A program made the position numbers and the translations under genes. The notes under the pieces were generated by a model. That model was not told where the DNA came from, ran no database searches, and was given only the letters and a program-made list of their open reading frames with translations. Shown one piece after another: positions 9,006 through 17,379 of a DNA stretch of 64,000 nucleotides. Position 1 is the first letter of the stretch. Every line of letters starts with the position of its first letter. Origin of the DNA: an uncultured Bacteroides sp. (GTDB lineage: Bacteria > Bacteroidota > Bacteroidia > Bacteroidales > Bacteroidaceae); contig CAQOGY010000004.1 in assembly GCA_948847595.1 (NCBI GenBank), positions 124,001 to 188,000 of the forward strand, written 5' to 3'.

Positions 9006-9596
9006 ATGAGTAAAAAAATCTATTTATTCTCCTTAGTATTACTGGCTTTGGCTTTTGTTTCTTGTAGCGAAACCGAAGAAGTTGGTAAATACGATAATTG
9101 GCGTGCGCGCAATGAGGCATTTATTGACTCTCTTGCGAATGTTTATGCTACGGCTGCTGATAAAGGTGGTTTGGACCGCACGGAAATGTTGACTGCTCCC
9201 GGTAATTACATTTATTATAAAGTAATGCCGTCAATGACTGATCATGTAGTAAAGGCGGGAAGTCCTAAATATACTGACTATGTGAAGGTATATTATAAAG
9301 GAACAAATATTTTGGGAGAATATTTTGATGGTAACTTTACAGGAGACAATCCGGTTATAAACGGGGAAAATCCAGGTGAAGGAGATTCTCCTACCACTAT
9401 TTTCCAGGTCAGCGGGGTTATTACCGGCTGGGGGGAAGTACTTCAGAAAATGAAGGTTGGTGATCGTTGGAAGGTTTATATCCCTTGGGATTATGCCTAT
9501 GGAAGTAGTGGTACTACAGGCATTTTGGGGTATTCAACTCTTGTATTTGATATCACATTGCTTGATTTTGCTAATACTGAAGCTGAGTTGAAATAA
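9006..9596 (+). CDS. FKBP-type peptidyl-prolyl isomerase lipoprotein
   Basis: 196 residues. The signal peptide ends at FVSC (lipobox Cys20) followed by SETEEVG, an acidic sequence typical of surface-exposed Bacteroides lipoproteins. The C-terminal ~110 residues form an FKBP domain (YTDYVKVYYKGTNILGEYFDG; GVITGWGEVLQKMKVGDRW; IPWDYAYGSSGT), which catalyses prolyl cis-trans isomerisation. YYKG, VxGW, MKVG and YAYG are the usual family landmarks. It probably helps fold envelope or surface proteins. It follows glyS by 11 nt and ends before a strong hairpin. Confidence 0.93.
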   Translation: MSKKIYLFSLVLLALAFVSCSETEEVGKYDNWRARNEAFIDSLANVYATAADKGGLDRTEMLTAPGNYIYYKVMPSMTDHVVKAGSPKYTDYVKVYYKGTNILGEYFDGNFTGDNPVINGENPGEGDSPTTIFQVSGVITGWGEVLQKMKVGDRWKVYIPWDYAYGSSGTTGILGYSTLVFDITLLDFANTEAELK

Positions 9597-9624
9597 TAAG
9601 ATAAAACTCTCTATATGTAAAAGG

Positions 9625-9660
9625 TGCTGTATCTATATTACATAGATACAGCATTTTTTT
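9625..9660 (+). terminator. Rho-independent terminator after glyS-FKBP
   Basis: Twelve-base-pair stem: TGCTGTATCTAT (9625-9636), loop ATTAC, ATAGATACAGCA (9642-9653), then seven or more T. It lies between convergent genes and overlaps the last codons of the LacI gene. Confidence 0.88.
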
Positions 9661-10681
9661 TATTATTCTCCTTAATGCTACTCTCCCTTATCTGCAAATG
9701 TGTCGGAATCACCACTTGCTTGACCGTTCTGTCTCCCTTAATTTGATCAATCAGCAGTTGACAGGCTGTTTCCCCCATCTTATAAGTCTGATGCGATACG
9801 GCAGATAGCTTGGGTTCCACATAATTGGCGTGCTGCTCATCCGTGTATCCGATGATGGCGATATCGTCGGGAATACGAAGTCCGTGCCTTTTGATTACTT
9901 CCATAGCGGCAAAAGCCAATGTGTCATTCATGGCAAGGATGGCATCGGGAGGCTGGGGGAGAGATAATAATGTTTCCGTAGCAATCTGTCCTTCCTCATA
10001 ATCAATTTTCCGGCAGACAACTAATTCCTTTTCAATCGGAATCCGATTATCGCGCAAGGCTTCCAGATAACCGTGCTTCCTTCTTTTTACAATATCCAGA
10101 TGATTGGCACCGCCGATAAAAGCCACCCGTTTACTTCCATTGTCCAGCAGATGCTGGGTAGCCATTTGTGCGGATTGTGCTCCGTCTGCTATTACTGACG
10201 AGAATTGATCGGTCAGGCAAACACGGTCGAACAGAATCAGCGGCATATTGATCTCTTTCAATGCGGCAAAATGAGAAAAGTCAGTTGTTTCCTGAGACAG
10301 ACAGGCGATAATCCCCTCTACCCGCATATTGACCAGATTCTCTATATTCCTTTTTTCATGCTCGAAAGACTCGTGCGATGTCGTGATAATGACGAAATAT
10401 CCGTTATCGATCGCCATGTTCTCTATCCCGTTCAGAATGGAGGCAAAGAAATGAGTGACAATATCCGGAACGATCACTCCGATGATGCGCGGCGCATTCT
10501 TTCGCAGACTCATAGCGAAAGGATTGGGACGATAATTCATCTCTTTGGCCAGCTTCTTGGCTTTGGCGCAAAGTTCACGGCTGATTTCCGGGCTGTCTTT
10601 CAGCGCTCGGGATACAGTAGGGATGGATACGCCTAATGCTTGGGCGAGGTCTTTGAGTGAAGTATGTTTCCGGTTTTCCAT
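9638..10681 (-). CDS. LacI-family transcriptional regulator of the L-galactose operon
   Basis: 347 residues. The N-terminal HTH and hinge are SLKDLAQALGVSIPTVSRAL and MNYRPNPFAMSLR (about residues 8-65). The remainder is the sugar-binding core (IIGVIVPDIVTHFFASILNG; IIGYTDEQHANYVEPKLSAV). It is divergent from the aldo/keto reductase operon, and a 16-bp LacI-type palindrome lies in the 179-bp gap at 10761-10776. By analogy it represses the operon, and probably itself, until its sugar is present. The genes it faces make L-galactose or a derivative the likely inducer. The last codons overlap the terminator of the convergent FKBP gene. Confidence 0.93.
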   Translation of the reverse strand: MENRKHTSLKDLAQALGVSIPTVSRALKDSPEISRELCAKAKKLAKEMNYRPNPFAMSLRKNAPRIIGVIVPDIVTHFFASILNGIENMAIDNGYFVIITTSHESFEHEKRNIENLVNMRVEGIIACLSQETTDFSHFAALKEINMPLILFDRVCLTDQFSSVIADGAQSAQMATQHLLDNGSKRVAFIGGANHLDIVKRRKHGYLEALRDNRIPIEKELVVCRKIDYEEGQIATETLLSLPQPPDAILAMNDTLAFAAMEVIKRHGLRIPDDIAIIGYTDEQHANYVEPKLSAVSHQTYKMGETACQLLIDQIKGDRTVKQVVIPTHLQIRESSIKENNKKNAVSM

Positions 10682-10760
10682 CTGAAGGTCTCCAACTTAG
10701 ATTTATCTGCAAAGAAAGCATATTCCCTGATAAATCTCCGCATTTAAAGAAAGATTTTTT

Positions 10761-10776
10761 ACGTAAACCGTTACGT
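10761..10776. promoter_or_regulatory. LacI-family operator palindrome
   Basis: ACGTAAACCGTTACGT has perfect 6-bp arms (ACGTAA/TTACGT) around ACCG. Length and spacing resemble LacI/PurR-family operators. It lies between the divergent LacI regulator and the aldo/keto reductase operon, 45 bp upstream of that operon's -7 box. Confidence 0.7.
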
Positions 10777-10820
10777 AGCTTTTTCGCCCCTCTCTTGTCC
10801 GTTGAGAAGGGTTCACCCCT

Positions 10821-10828
10821 TACTTTTG
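10821..10828 (+). promoter_or_regulatory. Promoter -7 box for the L-galactose operon
   Basis: TACTTTTG matches TAnnTTTG, 33 nt before the first gene. A CTTG at 10794-10797 could serve as a weak -33 element. Confidence 0.65.
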
Positions 10829-10860
10829 TCGCATACAAAATAATTTAAAACCCTATACGT

Positions 10861-11793
10861 ATGCAATACCATGAAATCGGAAAGACAGGGATGAAAGTAT
10901 CGTCTCTCAGCTTCGGAGCTTCCTCTCTGGGAGGAGTTTTCCATGATTTAAAAGAAAAAGAAGGCATTCAGGCTGTGTTTACAGCCATCGAAGCCGGAAT
11001 GAACTTTATCGATGTTTCCCCTTATTACGGACATTATAAGGCAGAGACTGTTCTAGGCAAAGCGCTGAAGGATATTCCTCGCGACCGTTATTATCTTTCT
11101 ACGAAAGTCGGACGCTATGGCAAAGACGGAGTCAATACATGGGACTACTCGGCAAAGCGTGCGACGGAGAGTGTATATGAAAGTATGGAACGTCTGAATA
11201 TTGACTTCATCGATTTGATCAATGTGCATGATATTGAGTTTGCCGACCTGAATCAGGTGGTTAATGAGACATTGCCTGCTTTGGTCGAACTGCGTGAGAA
11301 AGGAGTGGTAGGACATGTCGGAATCACTGACTTGCAGCTCGAAAACTTGAAATGGGTGATAGACCGTTCGCCAAGCGGAACTATTGAATCTGTTCTTAGC
11401 TTCTGTCACTATTGTCTGTGCGATGATAAATTGGCTGACTTCCTTGACTATTTCGAATCGAAAGAAATCGGTGTCATCAATGCTTCTCCTCTCTCGATGG
11501 GCTTGCTGAGCGAACGTGGTGTTCCGGTCTGGCATCCGGCTCCCAAGCCATTGGTAGATGCCTGTCGCAAAGCGATGGAGCATTGTAAAGCAAAGAATTA
11601 TCCGATAGAAAAGCTCGCTATGCAATTCTCGGTGAGTAATCCAAAGATTGCGACTACCCTGTTCAGCACCACTAATCCGGAGAATGTGAAGAAAAATATC
11701 GGCTTTATTGAAGAACCGGTTGATTGGGAACTCGTGCGTGAAGTGCGGGAAATTATCGGAGAACAGCAGCGTGTAAGTTGGGCAAACTCTTAA
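10861..11793 (+). CDS. Aldo/keto reductase, probable L-galactose 1-dehydrogenase
   Basis: 310 residues with an intact aldo/keto reductase barrel. The catalytic tetrad is visible: Asp51, Tyr56 (in FIDVSPYYGHYK), Lys82 (YYLSTKVGRYG) and His123 (LINVHDIEF). The family oxidises or reduces sugars with NAD(P); its L-galactose/L-fucose dehydrogenase branch shares the YYGHYKAETVLGKAL context. The gene order AKR, lactonase, FucP permease, zinc dehydrogenase is that of the Bacteroides vulgatus L-galactose pathway, whose first enzyme oxidises L-galactose to L-galactono-1,5-lactone. The substrate here is inferred from that synteny. First gene of a four-gene operon under a LacI-type operator. Confidence 0.88.
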   Translation: MQYHEIGKTGMKVSSLSFGASSLGGVFHDLKEKEGIQAVFTAIEAGMNFIDVSPYYGHYKAETVLGKALKDIPRDRYYLSTKVGRYGKDGVNTWDYSAKRATESVYESMERLNIDFIDLINVHDIEFADLNQVVNETLPALVELREKGVVGHVGITDLQLENLKWVIDRSPSGTIESVLSFCHYCLCDDKLADFLDYFESKEIGVINASPLSMGLLSERGVPVWHPAPKPLVDACRKAMEHCKAKNYPIEKLAMQFSVSNPKIATTLFSTTNPENVKKNIGFIEEPVDWELVREVREIIGEQQRVSWANS

Positions 11794-11808
11794 AAAACGA
11801 TCGATTCT

Positions 11809-12732
11809 ATGGATTATACGATTATTGATGCGCATGCCCATCTGTGGCTTCGCCAAGATACGGTGGTCGATGGTTTTCCTATCCGTACTTTAGAGAACGG
11901 ACGCTCCCTGTTTATGGGGGAGATTCGGCAGATGGTTCCTCCTTTTATGATTGACGGGGTGAATAGTGCGGAAGTTTTTCTGTCCAATATGGATTATGCC
12001 CAAGTCTCGGCTGCGGTTATTACACAAGAATTTATAGACGGCATTCAGAACGATTATCTGATGGAGGTTGTTTCACGCTATCCGGACCGTTTCTTTGTTT
12101 GCGGAATGTGTGAGTTTCGCAAGCCGGGCTATCTGGAACAGGCGAAAGAACTGATCGGGAAGGGATTTAAAGCGATTAAGATTCCTGCCCAGCGCTTACT
12201 TCTGAAAGAGGGACGGGTAATGTTGAACTGTCCTGAAATGATGCAGATGTTCCGGTGGATGGAAGAGCGGGGAGTGATCTTGTCAGTCGACTTGGCAGAG
12301 GGGGCGATACAGGTTCCGGAGATGGAAGAGATTATTCAGGAATGTCCTCGATTGAAGATTGCTGTCGGCCATTTCGGGATGGTTACTCTTCCGGATTGGA
12401 AGGAGCAGATTAAGTTGGCACGTCATCCGAATGTGATGATTGAGTCCGGTGGTATCACATGGCTGTTCAATGACGAGTTTTATCCGTTTAAAGGTGCCAT
12501 AAAGGCTATTCGTGAAGCCGCAGAACTGGTTGGTATGGAGAAACTGATGTGGGGCTCGGACTATCCGCGCACGATAACAGCCATTACTTATAAGATGTCT
12601 TATGACTTTGTGGTGAAATCCCCGGAATTGTCGGAAGCGGAGAAAACGTTATTCCTGGGCGGGAATGCGCGGAAATTCTACGGGTTTGCAGAACTTCCGG
12701 AACTCCCGTACATTAAAAATATGTCGGAATAG
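11809..12732 (+). CDS. Amidohydrolase-family lactonase, probable L-galactonolactonase
   Basis: 307 residues of the metal-dependent TIM-barrel amidohydrolase family (amidohydrolase_2). The metal site His9-x-His11 is in IIDAHAHLW. Further ligand regions are around AVGHFGM and the C-terminal GSDYPR. In the B. vulgatus pathway the enzyme at this position hydrolyses L-galactono-1,5-lactone to L-galactonate; related family members act on L-fuconolactone. It starts 15 nt after the reductase gene. The substrate is inferred from gene order; fuconolactone is the main alternative. Confidence 0.87.
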   Translation: MDYTIIDAHAHLWLRQDTVVDGFPIRTLENGRSLFMGEIRQMVPPFMIDGVNSAEVFLSNMDYAQVSAAVITQEFIDGIQNDYLMEVVSRYPDRFFVCGMCEFRKPGYLEQAKELIGKGFKAIKIPAQRLLLKEGRVMLNCPEMMQMFRWMEERGVILSVDLAEGAIQVPEMEEIIQECPRLKIAVGHFGMVTLPDWKEQIKLARHPNVMIESGGITWLFNDEFYPFKGAIKAIREAAELVGMEKLMWGSDYPRTITAITYKMSYDFVVKSPELSEAEKTLFLGGNARKFYGFAELPELPYIKNMSE

Positions 12733-12773
12733 AAAGGAAACAATTACAATACCACTAAACAATCACTGTACAC

Positions 12774-14030
12774 ATGAAAAAGAATACATATACCATTCCT
12801 CTCGCACTGGTTTTCAGCCTTTTCTTCTTGTGGGCGATCAGCAGCAATCTGCTTCCCACAATGATCCGGCAGTTGATGAAAACCTGTGAACTGAACACTT
12901 TCGAGGCTTCTTTTACGGAGACCGCCTATTGGCTGGCTTACTTTATTTTCCCTATCCCGATAGCTATGTTCATGAAGCGTTATAGCTATAAGGCGGGAAT
13001 CATCTTCGGGCTGTTGCTGGCAACTGTCGGCGGATTGCTGTTCTTTCCTGCTGCCATACTGAAAGAATATTGGGCTTATCTCTGCATCTTCTTCATTATC
13101 GCTACCGGAATGTGTTTTCTGGAGACAGCCGCCAATCCCTATGTAACCGTGTTGGGAGCTCCCGAAACGGCTCCGCGCCGATTGAATCTGGCGCAATCCT
13201 TCAATGGTCTGGGCGCTTTTATCGCAGCGATGTTTCTGAGCAAGCTGATTCTAAGCGGCACCCATTATACACGCGAAACGCTTCCTGTTGATTATCCGGG
13301 AGGCTGGCAGGCTTATATACAACTGGAAACGGATGCGATGAAACTTCCTTATCTGATATTGGCTCTGTTGCTTCTTGCGATAGCGGTCGTATTTGTCTTC
13401 TCAAAATTGCCGAAGATTGGAGATGAAGGAGCGGAACCTGCATCCGGAAAGAAAGAGAAACTGATTGATTTCGATGTGCTGAAACGTTCTCATTTACGTT
13501 GGGGAGTCATCGCACAGTTTTTTTATAATGGTGGGCAAACAGCTATCAACAGTCTGTTTCTCGTTTACTGCTGCACCTATGCCGGTTTGCCGGAAGATAC
13601 GGCTACCACTTTCTTTGGACTGTACATGCTGGCCTTCTTGCTAGGGCGCTGGATTGGTACGGGATTGATGGTCAAGTTCCGTCCGCAGGATATGTTGCTG
13701 GTGTATGCTTTGATGAATATCCTTTTGTGTGGTGTCGTGATGCTATGGGGAGGAATGATCGGACTGTATGCGATGCTCGCCATCTCTTTCTTTATGTCTA
13801 TCATGTATCCTACACAGTTCTCTTTGGCACTGAAAGGACTCGGAAATCAGACAAAGAGCGGTTCGGCCTTTCTGGTAATGGCAATTGTCGGTAATGCCTG
13901 TCTTCCTCAGTTGACAGCGTACTTCATGCACGTTAATGAACATATTTATTATGTCGCTTATGGCATACCGATGATTTGTTTTGCGTTTTGTGCCTATTAC
14001 GGTTGGAAGGGCTATAAAGTAATTGATTAA
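12774..14030 (+). CDS. FucP-type major facilitator sugar permease
   Basis: 418 residues with about 12 hydrophobic segments. LETAANPYVTVLGAPETAPRRLNLAQSFNGLG is the signature region of the FucP/GluP group of proton-coupled sugar symporters. RWIGTGLMVKF is also typical. It sits between the lactonase and the zinc dehydrogenase and so probably imports the sugar they consume. FucP family members carry L-fucose, L-galactose, D-arabinose and glucose. L-galactose is the contextual inference. Confidence 0.92.
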   Translation: MKKNTYTIPLALVFSLFFLWAISSNLLPTMIRQLMKTCELNTFEASFTETAYWLAYFIFPIPIAMFMKRYSYKAGIIFGLLLATVGGLLFFPAAILKEYWAYLCIFFIIATGMCFLETAANPYVTVLGAPETAPRRLNLAQSFNGLGAFIAAMFLSKLILSGTHYTRETLPVDYPGGWQAYIQLETDAMKLPYLILALLLLAIAVVFVFSKLPKIGDEGAEPASGKKEKLIDFDVLKRSHLRWGVIAQFFYNGGQTAINSLFLVYCCTYAGLPEDTATTFFGLYMLAFLLGRWIGTGLMVKFRPQDMLLVYALMNILLCGVVMLWGGMIGLYAMLAISFFMSIMYPTQFSLALKGLGNQTKSGSAFLVMAIVGNACLPQLTAYFMHVNEHIYYVAYGIPMICFAFCAYYGWKGYKVID

Positions 14031-14053
14031 TAAATTTATCTCAAACAAATAAA

Positions 14054-15070
14054 ATGAAAGCAGTTCAAATTGTCAACCCCTCCGAAATGAAGGTGGTTGA
14101 ACTGGAAAAGCCGGCCGTCGGTGCCGGTGAAGTATTGGTAAGAATCAAGTATGTCGGCTTCTGTGGCTCCGATTTAAACACTTTTCTGGGACGTAACCCG
14201 ATGGTGAAACTCCCTGTAATACCGGGACATGAAGTAGGGGCAGTGATCGAAGAAATTGGTCCGGATGTTCCGGCTGGCTTCGAAAAGGGGATGAATGTAA
14301 CATTGAACCCATATACCAATTGTGGTAAATGTGCTTCGTGCCGTAACGGGCGTGTCAATGCCTGCGAGCATAATGAGACATTAGGCGTACAACGGAATGG
14401 AGTGATGTGCGAATACGCCGTGCTTCCTTGGACGAAGATTATCCCGGCAGGTAATATCTCATCCCGTGACTGTGCTCTGATTGAGCCGATGAGTGTAGGG
14501 TTTCATGCTGTTTCCCGTGCTCAGGTCATTGATAATGAGTATGTGATGGTGATTGGCTGTGGTATGATTGGGATTGGTGCCATTGTACGTGCTGCCTTGA
14601 GAGGAGCGACGGTGATTGCGGTCGACCTGGATGATGAAAAACTGGTACTGGCCAAAAGAGTGGGAGCGTCTTACGCCGTGAACTCTAAAACAGAGAATGT
14701 ACATGAGCGGATACAGGAAATCACTGAAGGGTTTGGAGCTGATGTCGTGATTGAAGCTGTCGGCAGTCCTGTGACTTATGTAATGGCTGTGGATGAAGTT
14801 GGCTTTACCGGTCGTGTGGTTTGTATTGGCTACGCCAAAAGCGAAGTCGCTTTTCAGACCAAGTATTTCGTCCAGAAAGAACTGGATATTCGTGGTTCCA
14901 GAAATGCATTGCCTGCTGATTTCCGTGCGGTAATCAACTATATGAAAGAAGGTAAGTGTCCGGTAGAAGAACTGATCTCAAAGATTGCAAAACCGGAAGA
15001 TGCTTTGGAGGCAATGAAAGAATGGGCAGCTGATCCGGGAAAGGTATTCCGTATCTTGGTAGAAATGTAG
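14054..15070 (+). CDS. Zinc-dependent medium-chain dehydrogenase, probable L-galactonate dehydrogenase
   Basis: 338 residues of the medium-chain dehydrogenase/reductase family. Catalytic zinc residues Cys37 (GFCGSD) and His59-Glu60 (PGHE) are present. The structural zinc cysteines are 90, 93, 96 and 104 (NCGKCASCRNGRVNAC). The NAD-binding motif is VIGCGMIGIGAI. The same position in the B. vulgatus pathway encodes L-galactonate dehydrogenase, which yields D-tagaturonate for the hexuronate pathway; E. coli L-galactonate oxidoreductase belongs to the same family. Last gene of the operon, 23 nt after the permease. Confidence 0.9.
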   Translation: MKAVQIVNPSEMKVVELEKPAVGAGEVLVRIKYVGFCGSDLNTFLGRNPMVKLPVIPGHEVGAVIEEIGPDVPAGFEKGMNVTLNPYTNCGKCASCRNGRVNACEHNETLGVQRNGVMCEYAVLPWTKIIPAGNISSRDCALIEPMSVGFHAVSRAQVIDNEYVMVIGCGMIGIGAIVRAALRGATVIAVDLDDEKLVLAKRVGASYAVNSKTENVHERIQEITEGFGADVVIEAVGSPVTYVMAVDEVGFTGRVVCIGYAKSEVAFQTKYFVQKELDIRGSRNALPADFRAVINYMKEGKCPVEELISKIAKPEDALEAMKEWAADPGKVFRILVEM

Positions 15071-15135
15071 ATAATTTATTTTACAGAATCAACCGCTTAG
15101 CCCATTGTATTGAGAATATGAAGAAAGAATGATCC

Positions 15136-15223
15136 CGTTGGTTTTAAACCAACGGGTCGTTCCTTTAAAACCAAGACACCGTTCCTTTAAAACCAACAGA
15201 TCTTTTCTTTTAAAGAAATTCTA
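15136..15223. repeat. 22-bp-period palindromic repeat array A
   Basis: Three clear units and one degenerate unit, starting at 15136, 15158, 15180 and 15202. Each holds TTTnAAA flanked by GGTT/CCAA-type arms (for example GGTTTTAAACC). The AAACC core recurs at 15146, 15168 and 15190, exactly 22 bp apart, and AAAG sits at 15212 and 15124 in the same phase. The first unit lies in a perfect 11-bp-arm palindrome (15134-15156). It fills much of the 300-bp gap between convergent genes; nothing else was seen there. Confidence 0.75.
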
Positions 15224-15370
15224 GATATTTTTTATCTGTTGAGAATCAGTGTTTTACGGACTGGGCCTAAACACGGGTCAATAAATGGTTATCATTCTTT
15301 ACATAACTGCGTGGCATTAAAAGATTGAAGTATAATTTGTGCTTTTAGTCTTTAGAATGTTCTTCTATTA

Positions 15371-16222
15371 TTAAGGATGGAATGATAATTGGCTATGATA
15401 TTGAATCAATCCTTCCATCGGACTTTGGAGAATCTTACCTATCTGAATACCTGTTTGTCGGGCAGCATCCTGTAGAATCTCTTTGTAACAGTAGGCTATC
15501 GATCCGATGAAGTGTACCGGATATTGCTTGTAATCATACTGCATCACATTCCTGCGAAAGAAAGCTATAAAGCTGTTCATAACTAATTGGCGGATAGCCG
15601 GTTCTTCCAAATGCTGTGCGATAAAAGGAGAGAGACTGGCCAAAAAACGATTGGGAAAGGGCTGGCGATAAACCCGGTCGATGATTTCGGGAGGCGTCAG
15701 ATCGAACTGCTTCAGAAACTCTTCTTTCAAGGTGGCAGGAAGTTGATTTTTCAGAATATCTCCTACCAGCAGTTTTCCAAGTACGGCACCGCTACCTTCA
15801 TCTCCCAAAATAAATCCGAGAGGAGAGATGTTACTGACGATCTCTTTTCCATTGTAAAAACAAGAATTGGACCCCGTCCCCAAAATACAGGCGATACCAG
15901 CCTTCTGGCCACATAGCCCGTGGGCGGCAGCCAGCATATCCGAATTTGCTTTAATATTCCCGATAACGGGCAGACTGTCTGCAATAGCCCGTCGGAGGAC
16001 GGGAGCTTTCTCGGGTGTACAACCTGCTCCGTAGAAGTAAACTGCATTGAATTTCCCTTCCGGCAGTTGAGGCAGAAGGGAAGCTGTCAGCTTCTGTTGG
16101 ATTTCTTCTTCCGACTGGAAGAAAGGGTTGATCCCTTTCGTTCCAAGTCGCTTGATAACTGCGCCGTTCAGTACGACACACCAGTCTGTTTTGGTAGAAC
16201 CACTGTCTGCAATGAGTATCAT
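15371..16222 (-). CDS. BadF/BadG-type sugar kinase (N-acetylglucosamine/N-acetylmuramic acid kinase-like)
   Basis: 283 residues of the actin-like ATPase sugar kinase fold. The phosphate-1 loop is DSGSTKTDWCVV at the N-terminus, with GTGSNSCFYNG and LGDEGSGAVLGKL in the nucleotide region. The family includes eukaryotic-type GlcNAc kinase and MurK kinases that phosphorylate MurNAc and GlcNAc during peptidoglycan recovery. Its start overlaps the end of the acetyltransferase gene by 4 nt, and it ends a six-gene operon with an AmpG-like permease. The amino-sugar substrate is well supported by context but not proven. Confidence 0.87.
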   Translation of the reverse strand: MILIADSGSTKTDWCVVLNGAVIKRLGTKGINPFFQSEEEIQQKLTASLLPQLPEGKFNAVYFYGAGCTPEKAPVLRRAIADSLPVIGNIKANSDMLAAAHGLCGQKAGIACILGTGSNSCFYNGKEIVSNISPLGFILGDEGSGAVLGKLLVGDILKNQLPATLKEEFLKQFDLTPPEIIDRVYRQPFPNRFLASLSPFIAQHLEEPAIRQLVMNSFIAFFRRNVMQYDYKQYPVHFIGSIAYCYKEILQDAARQTGIQIGKILQSPMEGLIQYHSQLSFHP

Positions 16223-17337
16223 ATCTTAATGTATATTTTCTTTTTATATAGAATGTAGCCTATTGCCCAGTTGAGAAGGACAAAAAGCAGGGCAAATACA
16301 AGCGAGCCTCCTTTATCTCCGAAGACAGGTTGTAGGAGTGCACTGTAAATATAGCCATGTAAAGAAGTCGCTTCACCTTGGTAGGTCATAGGAATGACTG
16401 CCAGCGTAATCGCCAGAATATCTGCCAATACATAAATAAATAGCGGATTTACTCCAAACGATTCGAAGAAACGGCTCCAGTTTTTATAACCTTTAATGTC
16501 AATGATCCATACGAGTAATGCCAGAAAACTGGAACCCAGACCGCAGGTTACGAGTACGAAGGAAGGAGACCATACTTTCTTGCAGATAGGGGAACCATAA
16601 CTCAGTAAGAAACCTGCGAAAGTAAGGATAGTACCTATCAGGAACAAACGTTCCAGCTTCTCATGAATATCTTTCACTTCCATCAATAGCTTTCCGGCAC
16701 AGAAGCCGATTAGGACGTGGGCGATGGCTGAAATAGTGCTAAGCAGTCCTTCCGGATCAAGTATCTGACCGCCATAGATATGGGCTTGTCCTAATACTGC
16801 ACGGTCGACGATGGAAAGAATATTTGTTTCGTCGTAGACATATCCATTGCCGAGGGCAAGGATTGCAAAATAGCTGATGAGAAGTACAGCAATTAAATAA
16901 GGTATATATTTATGCTTCATGAGTAAAGCGACTATGGCAGTAACTCCATAGCCCAAAGCAAGCCGTTGCATGACTCCGAGAATGCGAATCTGGTCGATAG
17001 GGAAGGGATCGTGCTGGAAGCAGAGAATGGAAAGCCAGCTGATGCCAATTCCAATCAGGAAAATGATCACGGTCCGTTTGAGAATTTTTAAACCCGCGGG
17101 AACACTGAAGGTGAAATTGTACTTTCTCAAAGAGATGTACGTGGAGATTCCCATAATGAACATAAAGAATGGGAATACCAGATCGGTAGGAGTTAATCCA
17201 ATCCACTCGGCATGTTTGAGGGGAGCATACGCATGTTGCCAGGAACCGGGCGTATTTACTAAGATCATACCCGCGATGGTGATGCCCCGCATCACATCGA
17301 GTGCCAATAGGCGTTTGTTACTTGTTGTTACATTCAT
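16219..17337 (-). CDS. Heparan-alpha-glucosaminide acetyltransferase-like membrane protein (DUF5009)
   Basis: 372 residues with about 10 membrane segments. RLLALDVMRGITIAGMILVN followed by LTPTDLVFPFFMFIMGISTY is the signature of the HGSNAT/DUF5009 acyltransferase group. The lysosomal relative passes acetyl from acetyl-CoA across a membrane to glucosamine. Next to a GlcNAc-type kinase and an AmpG-type permease, a role in acetylating or handling periplasmic amino sugars is reasonable but inferred. Confidence 0.85.
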   Translation of the reverse strand: MNVTTSNKRLLALDVMRGITIAGMILVNTPGSWQHAYAPLKHAEWIGLTPTDLVFPFFMFIMGISTYISLRKYNFTFSVPAGLKILKRTVIIFLIGIGISWLSILCFQHDPFPIDQIRILGVMQRLALGYGVTAIVALLMKHKYIPYLIAVLLISYFAILALGNGYVYDETNILSIVDRAVLGQAHIYGGQILDPEGLLSTISAIAHVLIGFCAGKLLMEVKDIHEKLERLFLIGTILTFAGFLLSYGSPICKKVWSPSFVLVTCGLGSSFLALLVWIIDIKGYKNWSRFFESFGVNPLFIYVLADILAITLAVIPMTYQGEATSLHGYIYSALLQPVFGDKGGSLVFALLFVLLNWAIGYILYKKKIYIKI

Positions 17338-17379
17338 GACTGTTACTTTTTAATGTGTTAAGTTATAAGTAATTCAATT

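Noticed and set aside
11053..11856. Minus-strand ORF opposite the aldo/keto reductase
   Set aside because: Shadow of a gene with complete catalytic residues; no domain seen.
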